From positions 4,216,001 through 4,280,000 of the forward strand of contig NZ_CP114280.1 in assembly GCF_029635795.1 (NCBI RefSeq): a stretch of DNA of 64,000 nt. The letters are read 5' to 3'. The DNA is from Dickeya lacustris. GTDB taxonomy: Bacteria > Pseudomonadota > Gammaproteobacteria > Enterobacterales > Enterobacteriaceae. The number at the start of each line of letters is the position of its first letter. Positions within the stretch are counted from its first letter, which is position 1. This document shows, piece after piece, positions 51,294-59,496 of this stretch. The position numbers and the translations under genes were made by a program. The notes beneath the pieces were generated by a model that saw only the letters and a program-made list of their open reading frames with translations, was not told the DNA's origin and ran no database searches.

Positions 51294-51949
51294 GTTGGGA
51301 TGAACTGGTGTCGATTATGCTCAATGCCACGCTGGAAACGCTGTACATGGTGGGGCTGGCGACGCTGTTTACGCTGTTGCTCGGTCTACCGGTGGGGGTG
51401 TTACTGTTTATCAGCCGTCGTCAAGGCATCTTGCCGTTGCCCCGGTTAAATGCTGTGCTGGGCGGGGTGATTAATATCGGGCGCTCGCTGCCATTTGTGG
51501 TGTTATTGATTGCGTTGATTCCGCTGACCCGCCTGATAGTCGGCACTACGCTTGGCAGTACCGCTGCGGTGGTGCCGATTACGCTTGGCGCGTTCCCGTT
51601 TTTTGCCCGCATTGTGGAAAATGCGCTGGCTGAGGTGGAGGGGGGCCGGGTGGAGGCGATTGTCTCGATGGGCGGCAATGTCTGGCATGTGGTCAGCAAA
51701 GCGCTGCTACCGGAGGCGTTGCCGTCAATTGTCGCGGGCATCACGCTGACGGTGGTGATGCTGATCGGTTTTTCATCCATGGCGGGCGTGATTGGCGGCG
51801 GTGGTTTGGGTGATTTGGCTATTCGTTATGGCTATCAGCGTTTTAACCAGCAGGTGATGGTAGGCACCGTGGTTGTCCTGGTGGTGCTGGTGCAACTGGT
51901 GCAGTCGCTGGGCGACCGGCTGGTGCGCTCGCTGGCCTATCGGCGTTAA
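51278..51949 (+). CDS. MetI-like ABC permease
   Basis: The 223-residue inner-membrane permease has five helices and MetI-family sequence ([41 protein letters not shown]). The ATPase-contacting EAA loop lies around [19 protein letters not shown], then [11 protein letters not shown]. It completes the importer with the binding protein and ATPase just upstream. The 16-base overlap with the ATPase gene supports coupled translation. Confidence 0.9.
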   Translation: MQSRLSWDELVSIMLNATLETLYMVGLATLFTLLLGLPVGVLLFISRRQGILPLPRLNAVLGGVINIGRSLPFVVLLIALIPLTRLIVGTTLGSTAAVVPITLGAFPFFARIVENALAEVEGGRVEAIVSMGGNVWHVVSKALLPEALPSIVAGITLTVVMLIGFSSMAGVIGGGGLGDLAIRYGYQRFNQQVMVGTVVVLVVLVQLVQSLGDRLVRSLAYRR

Positions 51950-52313
51950 GGCCGCCGTTGAGGATGGCGCAGCCATCCTCTGTTATCCCCAATTGTCCCG
52001 TCGCCTGACCAATTGGCTGTGTACAACAATGATAAGTGAGGCGGTTTATCCCCCAATGATGAAGATAATATTCATGGCTAATGAAAATAACGACCTAAAA
52101 ATACCATCATAATTTCGGCGTAATATTTACCGAGAGAACATTAAATAACCTGTTCGAGTGCCTGTGGTAATTTCTAGGAATATTCCATCTTCTTTTATTT
52201 TTGGGTTTTGATTTAATAGCCCACGAAGCGACGATATGACGGCTTCAGTTATTAACCAAAAAATAAAGTTTATTTTCGGTTAATTGCAAATGACTTTTTA
52301 AAGGACATTCATA
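51950..52313 (+). promoter_or_regulatory. Gap with conserved leader block of the first Lys/Ala-rich secreted protein
   Basis: The first 200 bp show nothing clear. From TTTCTAGGAATATTCC (52171-52186) to the start codon the sequence is clearly related to 53076-53209 before the second paralogue. The shared blocks include GAAGCGA, GCTTCAGTTATTAACC and AAGGAC at the same distance from ATG. This points to a duplicated promoter and 5' untranslated region. Confidence 0.65.
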
Positions 52314-52739
52314 ATGAATATGAAACCTCTTTTGTTAGGCGTTATTCTGGCAACTTCTTATGCTCATGCTGCTTCTACGGAAGTGAATGCAAAACCGGCT
52401 GTAGAAAGTGCTGCCAGCGCGGTTGTGACGTCAAAAAATACAGCAAATGAGGCGGTGAAGAGTCAGCCAGTTGCGCCGGTGAAAAAAGAGGCTGATAAAT
52501 CAGCCGTTGTAGAAAAAGCGCTCAAGGCGGAAAAAGAAAATAAAGCAGCAATAAAAGCACTGAAAAAAGAGAGCCCGGCCAAAACGGTAGCAGCCGAGAA
52601 AAACACAACGGGTACGGAAAAATCGGCCGTTGAAAAAACAGCCGTCGAAAAAGCGGTGCCAGTAGCGGGAAAGACGGCGGTTCCGGTAGAAAAGAACGCC
52701 TCGCCAGAGGTAAAAACTGAACAGAAAACGCAGCAGTAA
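52314..52739 (+). CDS. Secreted Lys/Ala/Val-rich small protein, paralogue 1
   Basis: The 141-residue protein has a signal peptide (MNMKPLLLGVILATSYAHAA, cleavage after AHA). The mature chain consists almost only of Ala, Lys, Glu, Val, Thr and Ser, with repeats of the type EKTAVEKAVPVAGKTAVPVEK. It is probably disordered and basic. Composition recalls the acid-shock protein Asr, but I see no certain homology. AAGGA lies eight bases before ATG. It forms a tandem pair with the gene at 53210. A perfect 10-bp hairpin follows the stop. Confidence 0.75.
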   Translation: MNMKPLLLGVILATSYAHAASTEVNAKPAVESAASAVVTSKNTANEAVKSQPVAPVKKEADKSAVVEKALKAEKENKAAIKALKKESPAKTVAAEKNTTGTEKSAVEKTAVEKAVPVAGKTAVPVEKNASPEVKTEQKTQQ

Positions 52740-52755
52740 CCCACCGGTTACGCGG

Positions 52756-52778
52756 TTCTGGCCTCGGTGAGGCCAGAA
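52756..52778 (+). terminator. Hairpin after paralogue 1
   Basis: TTCTGGCCTC and GAGGCCAGAA form a perfect 10-bp stem with a three-base loop, 17 bases after the stop. No T tract follows, so termination would be imperfect. Confidence 0.6.
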
Positions 52779-53209
52779 CGAGACACCTGATTATCCGGCT
52801 GATCATCATTTGTTCTTTGCCTGACGCAGAGGACAGATAGATGGCCAGTCGGTTTTTATTTTGTATTATTCCTGCCCGCCCAATACACCCGCCCAATACA
52901 ATAGCACGCTAAATGGCCAGTTTATTGTCGCCTGATACGTGGTAATGCGTGCCGTGCCAGTAATATGCCACGATATGATTGAGGTGTTTATTTTTCGCCT
53001 GAGAATAATATTTTCCCGGGCGTGTTTTTTGCTAAATAATTTTAGCAGGGAAGATCTAAAAATATAAATTCTCTATTTCTAGGAATATTCCCGCTTCTTT
53101 TTATTTTTACTTTTGTTTTAATTACTCCCGAAGCGATGCTGAATAAGCTTCAGTTATTAACCGAAATGATTGCCTGGTTAATCAAATGACTTGTTAAAGG
53201 ACGTTCATG
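52779..53209 (+). promoter_or_regulatory. Gap with conserved leader block of paralogue 2
   Basis: The first 290 bp show nothing clear. The block TTTCTAGGAATATTCC (53076-53091) and the sequence after it repeat the leader of paralogue 1, at 134 bp from the start codon compared with 143 bp for paralogue 1. No gene is seen. Confidence 0.6.
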
Positions 53210-53704
53210 ATGAATATGAAACCTCTGTTTTTAGGCGTTATTCTGGCAACCTCTTACGCACATGCTGCATCATCTGAAGTCAGTGCTAAATCCGAAGCCA
53301 ATACACCGGCCACGGCGGTTGTCACGTCGAATGCTGCCGCAAGTCAGGAGGGGAAAGGTCAGCCAGCAGCGTCACAACCTTCTGGCGCGGTACCGGTAAA
53401 AAATACTGAGCCGGTAGCGACGAAAACGCCAGCGGATAAAAAATCAGACGCGCATAAAAAAGCGGTAACGTCAGAAAAAGGCCACAAGGCGGCTTCAACC
53501 GAGAAGCGCGGCGATAGCGCGAAAACCACTCATACGGAAAAAGCGGGGGCAGCAGACAAAGCCAACGTAAAAGGAAAAGCGGATAGCCAACACGCTAACG
53601 CGGTGGTGGAGAAAGAAAAGGGGCATGCTGAGAAAAAGGCTGATCAAAAATCTGTGGTGCCACCTACTGCATCAGAGCCCAAAACTGAGCAAAAAACGCA
53701 ATAA
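53210..53704 (+). CDS. Secreted Lys/Ala-rich small protein, paralogue 2
   Basis: The 164-residue protein has nearly the same signal peptide as its neighbour (MNMKPLFLGVILATSYAHAA). A longer, more diverged Lys/Ala/Thr/His-rich chain with many KK, KGH and EK pairs follows. The shared ending EPKTEQKTQ versus EVKTEQKTQQ shows a common origin. ATG 53210 keeps the same eight-base spacing from AAGGA as paralogue 1, so it is chosen over 53207. It is likely periplasmic or exported and disordered. Function is unknown; acid or cation stress is a guess from composition. Confidence 0.75.
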   Translation: MNMKPLFLGVILATSYAHAASSEVSAKSEANTPATAVVTSNAAASQEGKGQPAASQPSGAVPVKNTEPVATKTPADKKSDAHKKAVTSEKGHKAASTEKRGDSAKTTHTEKAGAADKANVKGKADSQHANAVVEKEKGHAEKKADQKSVVPPTASEPKTEQKTQ

Positions 53705-53730
53705 CATCATATCAATCACCCGCGCCTAAT

Positions 53731-53760
53731 AACGGCCTGATGGTTTACCATCAGGCCGTT
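53731..53760 (+). terminator. Perfect 30-bp palindromic hairpin after paralogue 2
   Basis: AACGGCCTGATGGT pairs with ACCATCAGGCCGTT across a TT loop, a perfect 14-bp stem, 26 bases after the stop, followed by ACGCTTTCTT. It is a likely bidirectional terminator between this gene and the convergent sulfotransferase-like gene. Confidence 0.75.
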
Positions 53761-53889
53761 ACGCTTTCTTGAACTGTACCAACCAGACGCTGATATCGCT
53801 CACGCGCGGCTAGCATCGCGCACGGGGCGCGCAATCATGACGCTGGATGCGCACCGGCAAACGGCGATTAACACACCCACTGCGCTTGC

Positions 53890-55674
53890 TTACCGTAGCC
53901 ACTGGCGTAATTGTGCGGCGCTCTGCGCGCCGGTGAGCCTGGCACGCTCTTTGCCATCTTGCAGCCGAATCAGGGTAGGGAGTGAGCGTATACCCAGCGC
54001 CGTGGTCTGCGCCAGATGGTGGTCGGCGTCAAGGTAGTAGCAGGGCAGTTCACGCAGTGCGTCATCACTGAGCACCGTTTCCAGTTGGCGATACAGGCTT
54101 TTGCAGTGTATGCAGCGTTCCGCACCGACCAGCAGCAGCGAAGCGCCGTGAGCCGCCAGTGGCAGGGGATCGTCGGCGCTCAGAGATAAGGCGTGAAAGC
54201 GCTGGCGGCTCACGCTAAACAGCTTCGGGCTGCGCGCGAGCGCGTCGTTGTCTGTCGCCACGCATAACGCATCGCCAGCGCGTGTATAGGGCCGGGTATC
54301 GTCAACGGCCACCACGCTGGCAATGTCGGGTTGTGCGGCACCGGGCTGGCGAAAGCGGGTGTTATCCGGTGCGACGACGGCGATTTCTGATGGACGGTCA
54401 AGCTGTGGCACCCAGTCATAGGGCACGCGATAGGCGCGGTATACCATATTGGTGTTGACGGTTTTCCCCCAGAACGGCGAGATGTACTCCCAGACGATGT
54501 CGTGATCGACCGTGACTTCGAACAGGCGGCCATTCGCCCCTTCGTTAATCAGCGTATTGCCATTGGGCAGGCGCTGAATATTGCTGATGTACGGGCTGTA
54601 GAACCGAAATGCGTCGGTGGGGTGCGGCAACCCGGCTTCATACGGCGAGTAACGCCAGACGATATCCAGCGTCACCGGGTTGATTTCCAGTATGCGTGAA
54701 TAATCGCGCCAGGCATTTTTCACGCCATCCGGCGAGGCGGGGTTAGGCGCGCCGTAACCGGCCCAGCCGCCGTTATCAAACACCAGAATATTGCCCGCGC
54801 CCGGTAAACCGGCCGGGATCATGTGCGCGTGGTGCTGGCCGATTATCCAGCCAATGTGTTTCAATTCCGGGGTGCGATAATCCGGCCCGAGCTGCCAGAC
54901 GATTTTGCCGCTCTGCTTGTCGATAATGGCGATGATGTTGGCTTCTCTGGCATCCCAGATGATGTTGTCCGGGTGAAAGCGAGCGTCGCCGCCATCAAAC
55001 CAGCGGTTTGGCCCGAGCGTGGACATGCTGTTGATGTGCATCCAGTCGCCCATGCCGCCGCCGCTGCTGCGCATATTCGGGTTGTGATACAGCGCGGTTT
55101 TTGCCGCATCATCAAAGCCCAGCTCGTCAAAATGATCGCTGCACCGCCACTCCCACAGAATATTGCCCTGCCAGTCCACCTCGATGATGGTGTCGTCAAG
55201 TAGCGGCTTGTCGCTGATGTGCGGGTTGTGCAGATTCTGGTGCGCCAGAATCAAGGTGTTACCGCCTAACGCTTGTGGTTCGAGCCCCGGCGCATAATAG
55301 CCGACCGGGTTGCCGCTGCGCTGGTAGTCGTGGTGGGCGCGTGCCATCCACTCCGGCGGCTGGTCGGGGTCTTGAATATATTCATAGCGGTTAAACTGCC
55401 AGACGCGGTTGCCGTCCCAGTCAAGCTGAACCACATCGAGCATATCCTGCATTCCATAACGGGCATCGCGTTGGCCGCTGTGACCGAGAATATAGCCGCC
55501 GGGCAACAGCTTGTTGGGAAAACCGTGCAGCCCTTCCCAGAGGCGTAATGTCTGCCCGTTCATATCAATTAATACCGCGCCGGTCTCCAGCGCCTGAAAA
55601 ACGGTATAGCCTCCCCAGGCTTTTTCTGGCTGATAGAGCGTGGTGCCGGTCGGGTAAACGGAAGGATGTCCCAT
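53890..55674 (-). CDS. Arylsulfotransferase-like beta-propeller protein fused to a thioredoxin domain
   Basis: The 594-residue protein has an N-terminal arylsulfotransferase-like (ASST) propeller (residues about 10-440). Repeated strand and Trp/His motifs include GGYILGHSGQRD, LILAHQNLHNPH, GDWMHINSMS, GQHHAHMIPAG and NTLINEGANGRLFEV. A C-terminal thioredoxin-like domain carries the active-site pair CIHC (residues about 520-523). There is no signal peptide, whereas classical AssT is periplasmic, so it should act in the cytoplasm. It may move or hydrolyse the sulfate group of imported aryl sulfates, with the CxxC handling the product. The start ATG 55674 has CCGGAG overlapping the end of the ATPase gene. 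It is the last gene of the ABC operon. Confidence 0.8.
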   Translation of the reverse strand: MGHPSVYPTGTTLYQPEKAWGGYTVFQALETGAVLIDMNGQTLRLWEGLHGFPNKLLPGGYILGHSGQRDARYGMQDMLDVVQLDWDGNRVWQFNRYEYIQDPDQPPEWMARAHHDYQRSGNPVGYYAPGLEPQALGGNTLILAHQNLHNPHISDKPLLDDTIIEVDWQGNILWEWRCSDHFDELGFDDAAKTALYHNPNMRSSGGGMGDWMHINSMSTLGPNRWFDGGDARFHPDNIIWDAREANIIAIIDKQSGKIVWQLGPDYRTPELKHIGWIIGQHHAHMIPAGLPGAGNILVFDNGGWAGYGAPNPASPDGVKNAWRDYSRILEINPVTLDIVWRYSPYEAGLPHPTDAFRFYSPYISNIQRLPNGNTLINEGANGRLFEVTVDHDIVWEYISPFWGKTVNTNMVYRAYRVPYDWVPQLDRPSEIAVVAPDNTRFRQPGAAQPDIASVVAVDDTRPYTRAGDALCVATDNDALARSPKLFSVSRQRFHALSLSADDPLPLAAHGASLLLVGAERCIHCKSLYRQLETVLSDDALRELPCYYLDADHHLAQTTALGIRSLPTLIRLQDGKERARLTGAQSAAQLRQWLR

Positions 55675-55687
55675 GTGTGTGCTCCGG

Positions 55688-56506
55688 TTAGTCAGTGGCA
55701 ACAGAATAGTCGGTCGTGGCGCGGGCGGCGTCCGGTTGCGTCAACAGCGCCAGAATCTCGCTGCATTGCTGGTGAAAGGCGTCGCTATCGCGCCGACGCG
55801 GGTGAGGCAGCGCCACGGTGGTGAGGCGCTTTAATCGGCCGGGACGCGCGGCCAGTACCACGATACGGTCTGCCAGATAGACCGCCTCTTCCACATCGTG
55901 CGTCACCAGTAGCGTGGTGGTGCCTTCTTGCTGATGAATGCGCCGCAGCTCTTGTTGCATTTGCTGGCGCGTGAGGGCATCGAGTGCGCCGAAGGGCTCG
56001 TCCAGCATCAAAATTCGCGGGTTAGCGACCAAACCTCGCGCAATCGCCACCCGCTGCGCCATGCCGCCGGAAAGCTCGGCGGGCAGGGCATCAGCAAACT
56101 CTTGCAGATGTACCAGTTGCAGGAAGTGGCTGACGCGCTGTGCTTTCTCCGCCTGACTGAGCGTTTCGCTGGCCAGACCCAGCGCAATGTTTTGACGCAC
56201 CGTGAGCCACGGAAAAAGGCGCGGTTCCTGAAACACAATGCCGCGCTCGCGGCCAATGCCGGAAATTAACCGGCCATCGACCCGGATGCGGCCTTGATAG
56301 TGGCTATCGAGCCCGACCAACAGGCGCAGTAGGGTCGATTTACCGCAGCCGCTGCTGCCGACAATCGCGACCAGCTCACCGGGGTAAATGGACACACTCA
56401 GATCATCGATTGCGGTCAAGGCGTTGCCGTTGACGCGAAAGTGTTTCGTGACGTGCTCAAACACCACTACCGGGTCGGTGTGGTTATTGGCTATGGGGTA
56501 TGTCAT
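55688..56506 (-). CDS. SsuB/TauB/AtsC-like ABC ATPase
   Basis: The 272-residue ATPase has Walker A GSSGCGKST, Q-loop VFQEPRLFPW, signature LSGGMAQRVAIARGL, Walker B LMLDEPFGALD and switch His in LLVTHDVEEA. Its closest families are the nitrate/sulfonate/taurine importers. Its ATG overlaps the permease stop as ATGA. It is the only ATPase of this type in the window. The double permease at 34671 has none beside it, so this protein may serve both systems. Confidence 0.92.
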   Translation of the reverse strand: MTYPIANNHTDPVVVFEHVTKHFRVNGNALTAIDDLSVSIYPGELVAIVGSSGCGKSTLLRLLVGLDSHYQGRIRVDGRLISGIGRERGIVFQEPRLFPWLTVRQNIALGLASETLSQAEKAQRVSHFLQLVHLQEFADALPAELSGGMAQRVAIARGLVANPRILMLDEPFGALDALTRQQMQQELRRIHQQEGTTTLLVTHDVEEAVYLADRIVVLAARPGRLKRLTTVALPHPRRRDSDAFHQQCSEILALLTQPDAARATTDYSVATD

Positions 56507-58107
56507 CGCGTGACTCCTGTGTGACGCCAGCGGGTAAAGCGGCGTTCAAGGCGCTGGCCAAAATGGTCAAGTAAAGCGCCGGTAACGCCTGTCAGCACCA
56601 TACCGCTGAGAATGATGGGCATATCCAGCAATTGCTGGGCGGTTATCATCAGGCTACCGATACCGCTGCCGGATGACATGAAATACTCCGCGCCGATGGT
56701 GCCAAGCCAGGCATAAATCATCGCCAGCCGCAGGCCGGTGAACAGCGCAGGCGCGGTATCCGGCAGCGTGAGTACGCGCAGGCGGTCGTGCCATGGCAAT
56801 TGCAATACGCGGGCGACATCGTGCAGATCTTGTGAGCGTTGGCGTACGCCCTGATGACAGGCGACCAGCATCGGGAAGAAGGCCACCAGCGCGATAAACG
56901 TCACTTTGCCGGGTTCATCATTGCCCACCCAGGCGGTGATAAGTGGTAGCCAGGCAAATAACGCGATTTGCCGAAGCAGTGTCAGGGTTGGTGTGAACAG
57001 GGCATCGGCCAGCCGGTTTACCCCCAACAGCAGCCCGACCAGTAAACCGGCGCAAGCGCCGAGCGCCCCGCCTTGCAGCGCGCGCCGCAGGCTGTGCCAG
57101 AGGGCATCGGGCAACAATCCGTTGCGTATGCCTTGCCACATCGCGTGAATCACCTCGGCAGGCGGCGGGAGAAGCAGCGGGTTCAACCACGCGTGGTGGC
57201 TGCTTAACTGCCATAACGCAATCAGCAGTAATGGCAGAAGCCAGCCCAGCGCGTGGCCATCTGGCGTGGGTTGCAGGCGGCTCATCGCGGGCCTGGGCCC
57301 GCGAATCAAACGCTGCTCCAGCCGGGCGATGCCGGTTTCCATCAGTAGCCCGGTCAGGCCAATGACCACAATGCATACCAGCACAATGTCTAACTGAAAG
57401 AGCTGACGGCCCCAAACCATCAAATAGCCAATCCCCTGTGATGAGGCGAGCAGCTCCACCACAATCAACGAGACCCAGGCTTGCGACAGCGCCAGCCGTA
57501 AACCGGTAAACCACACCGGTAAGGTGGCCGGTAATATCAACCGCACAAGGCGAGAGCGACGCGGCAGACGCAGGCTGTCGGCCACCTCGATGAGCGGCAA
57601 CGGAATATCGCGGATACCGCGTTGGGTGTGCAGCGTGACCGGCACCAGCACCGCTTTTATCAACACCGCCAGCTTCAGGCCGTCATCAATGCCAAACAGC
57701 GCCATGAACAGCGGAATCCACCCAAGCGTAGGAATTTGCGCCAGTGCATAAACTGTGGGGTAGAGCAGTCGCTCCGCGCGTGATGACGCGCCCATAAGCC
57801 CGCCAAGCAATGTGCCAACGGCAACGCCTGCGGCCAGCCCGCTGATGAGTCGGCGCAGGCTGATGACCCATTGGGTGAGCAGCTCGTCGTGCCATAGGGT
57901 CATGGCGGTTGTCGCCACCCGCGACGGAGCAGGCAGAATTTGCAGCGGCATCCACCCCTGTCGGCTGCTGACTTGCCATAGCGCCAGTACCAGTAGCGGT
58001 AACAGCCACGCTAGCGCCGCTTGCCTGCCCCAAGACGGCGCACAGCGTGGCAGGCGGCAGGACAGACGACAAGATAGCGGTGGGCGCAGCAGCCAGGGCT
58101 TATTCAT
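56503..58107 (-). CDS. Double-domain ABC permease (AtsB-like), copy 2
   Basis: The 534-residue membrane protein has two fused permease modules, each with its own EAA loop (EVADSLRLPRRSRLVRL near residue 175 and DVARVLQLPWHDRLRVL near 435). It is a paralogue of 34671-36233, with shared stretches such as LAQTPTLAWLPL / LAQIPTLGWIPL and LASSEGLGYL / LASSQGIGYL. A single polypeptide forms the whole translocation pore. With the ATPase, binding protein and sulfotransferase-like protein it resembles the atsRBC aryl-sulfate-ester system of pseudomonads (recall). It is divergent from the binding-protein gene across 264 bp. Confidence 0.9.
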   Translation of the reverse strand: MNKPWLLRPPLSCRLSCRLPRCAPSWGRQAALAWLLPLLVLALWQVSSRQGWMPLQILPAPSRVATTAMTLWHDELLTQWVISLRRLISGLAAGVAVGTLLGGLMGASSRAERLLYPTVYALAQIPTLGWIPLFMALFGIDDGLKLAVLIKAVLVPVTLHTQRGIRDIPLPLIEVADSLRLPRRSRLVRLILPATLPVWFTGLRLALSQAWVSLIVVELLASSQGIGYLMVWGRQLFQLDIVLVCIVVIGLTGLLMETGIARLEQRLIRGPRPAMSRLQPTPDGHALGWLLPLLLIALWQLSSHHAWLNPLLLPPPAEVIHAMWQGIRNGLLPDALWHSLRRALQGGALGACAGLLVGLLLGVNRLADALFTPTLTLLRQIALFAWLPLITAWVGNDEPGKVTFIALVAFFPMLVACHQGVRQRSQDLHDVARVLQLPWHDRLRVLTLPDTAPALFTGLRLAMIYAWLGTIGAEYFMSSGSGIGSLMITAQQLLDMPIILSGMVLTGVTGALLDHFGQRLERRFTRWRHTGVTR

Positions 58108-58371
58108 TTTTTGTTTTAATGTCGGTTGAAATTAATCAATAAGACATAAAACCCTGAAGCGTGCGTCGATGCCAATGCGATAAACGGATATTGCGCGTGC
58201 AAGAAACGCATAAGCTTTGCGGTGCAGCACCGGGACAGGCTTATGCTTTTTTTGGCTGATAAATCATGGAAATGTTATTTACTGACCGCCCGTTGGGTTC
58301 GCTAGTTTCGTGTCACTGATTGCCTACTGCCTCATGCAGGCAGGCGAGTGGAGACGCGAGTGGAGAATGTG

Positions 58372-59460
58372 ATGCAACAACAGGGGGTGAACGGGCGTAG
58401 CAGCAGGGTGTGGCGCGGCCTTGGCGCACTGATGTTGGCGCTGTTCATGCTGGGCGGCTCGCCTGCGCAGGCTGACAAACCGACGGAAATTCGTATTGGC
58501 TTGCCGGATCAAAGTGCCGGTACGAAGCCCTTTATTGGCGGCCCGCTGGGGCTTGCGTATATTCGCCACACGCTGGAGCCGCTGTTCGAGGCGCAGGGCG
58601 TGACGGTACGCTGGCAATTTTTCAAAGGTGCCGGGCCTGCGGTGAACGAGGCGCTGGCGAACCGGCAACTGGATATTGCTTATCTGGGCGATCTGGCGGC
58701 GATTATTGGTCGCTCTGGCGGTTTACCGACGCGCGTGTTGCTGGGGTCGCGCGGTTCGAGCGCCTATCTGGCGGTGACGCCGGAGTCGGGTATTCAACGG
58801 ATAGAAGACCTGCGCGGCAAGCGCGTGGCGGTCTATAAAGGCACCGCCGACCAGTTAGCGTTTGAACGGGCGTTGCAGAGCGCAGGAATAAATACGCGTG
58901 ATATTCACGTGGTCAATCTGGACTGGACGGCAGGGAAAGCGGCGCTGGCGGCGCGCCGGATTGATGCGGTGTGGGGCGGCGTGTCGTTACTGGCGCTACG
59001 TGCGCAGGGTATTCGCATTATTACGTCCAGCCGCGAGCTGGGCTGGGCCAACACCACGCAGGCGGTGGTGCTGGCGACGCAGGCGTTTATTGACCGCTAC
59101 CCGGACATTACCCAGCAATTGGTGAATGCGTTAGTAAGTGAGGCGCGCTGGGCCAGCGACCCGGCGCATTTGCCGGAGTATATTCAGTTAATGGCCGGGC
59201 AGAGCCAGATACCGGCGGCGCTGTTTGAAGAGCAGTTCCGACCGGATTCACTGAATATACAAACCTCACCGCGTATTGATGCGTTTTTGCGCGCCAGCCT
59301 GCAAGACAGCTTACAGCGAGCGCGTGTCGCCGGGCTGGTGCGCGATGCTTTTGCCGTTGATGACTGGCAGGATAGCCGCTTTGTTGAGCAGGCGCTGACG
59401 GCACAGGATCTGCCGGCGTATTGGCCGCCGTATGATGCCAGCGGCACCCCCCAGCCATGA
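58372..59460 (+). CDS. AtsR/SsuA-like substrate-binding protein
   Basis: The 362-residue protein has a signal peptide (GLGALMLALFMLGGSPAQA, cleavage before DKPTEI) and a type 2 binding-protein fold: IRIGLPDQSAG, RWQFFKGAGPAVNEALANRQ, DIAYLGDLAAIIGRSGG and DLRGKRVAVYKGTADQ. Its ligand is probably a sulfate ester or sulfonate, by analogy with AtsR/SsuA. ATG 58372 with GGAG at about six bases is chosen over GTG 58348. The C-terminus (FAVDDWQDSRFVEQALTAQ) is the part that the paralogue at 38880 has lost by frameshift. Confidence 0.9.
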   Translation: MQQQGVNGRSSRVWRGLGALMLALFMLGGSPAQADKPTEIRIGLPDQSAGTKPFIGGPLGLAYIRHTLEPLFEAQGVTVRWQFFKGAGPAVNEALANRQLDIAYLGDLAAIIGRSGGLPTRVLLGSRGSSAYLAVTPESGIQRIEDLRGKRVAVYKGTADQLAFERALQSAGINTRDIHVVNLDWTAGKAALAARRIDAVWGGVSLLALRAQGIRIITSSRELGWANTTQAVVLATQAFIDRYPDITQQLVNALVSEARWASDPAHLPEYIQLMAGQSQIPAALFEEQFRPDSLNIQTSPRIDAFLRASLQDSLQRARVAGLVRDAFAVDDWQDSRFVEQALTAQDLPAYWPPYDASGTPQP

Positions 59461-59496
59461 GGCGGGCTGCCGCCACGCATCGCGGCGTGCGGTGAA

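Noticed and set aside
52314..53704. Naming the paired Lys/Ala-rich proteins as acid-shock protein Asr
   Set aside because: Only composition is alike; no alignable motif beyond low complexity was seen.
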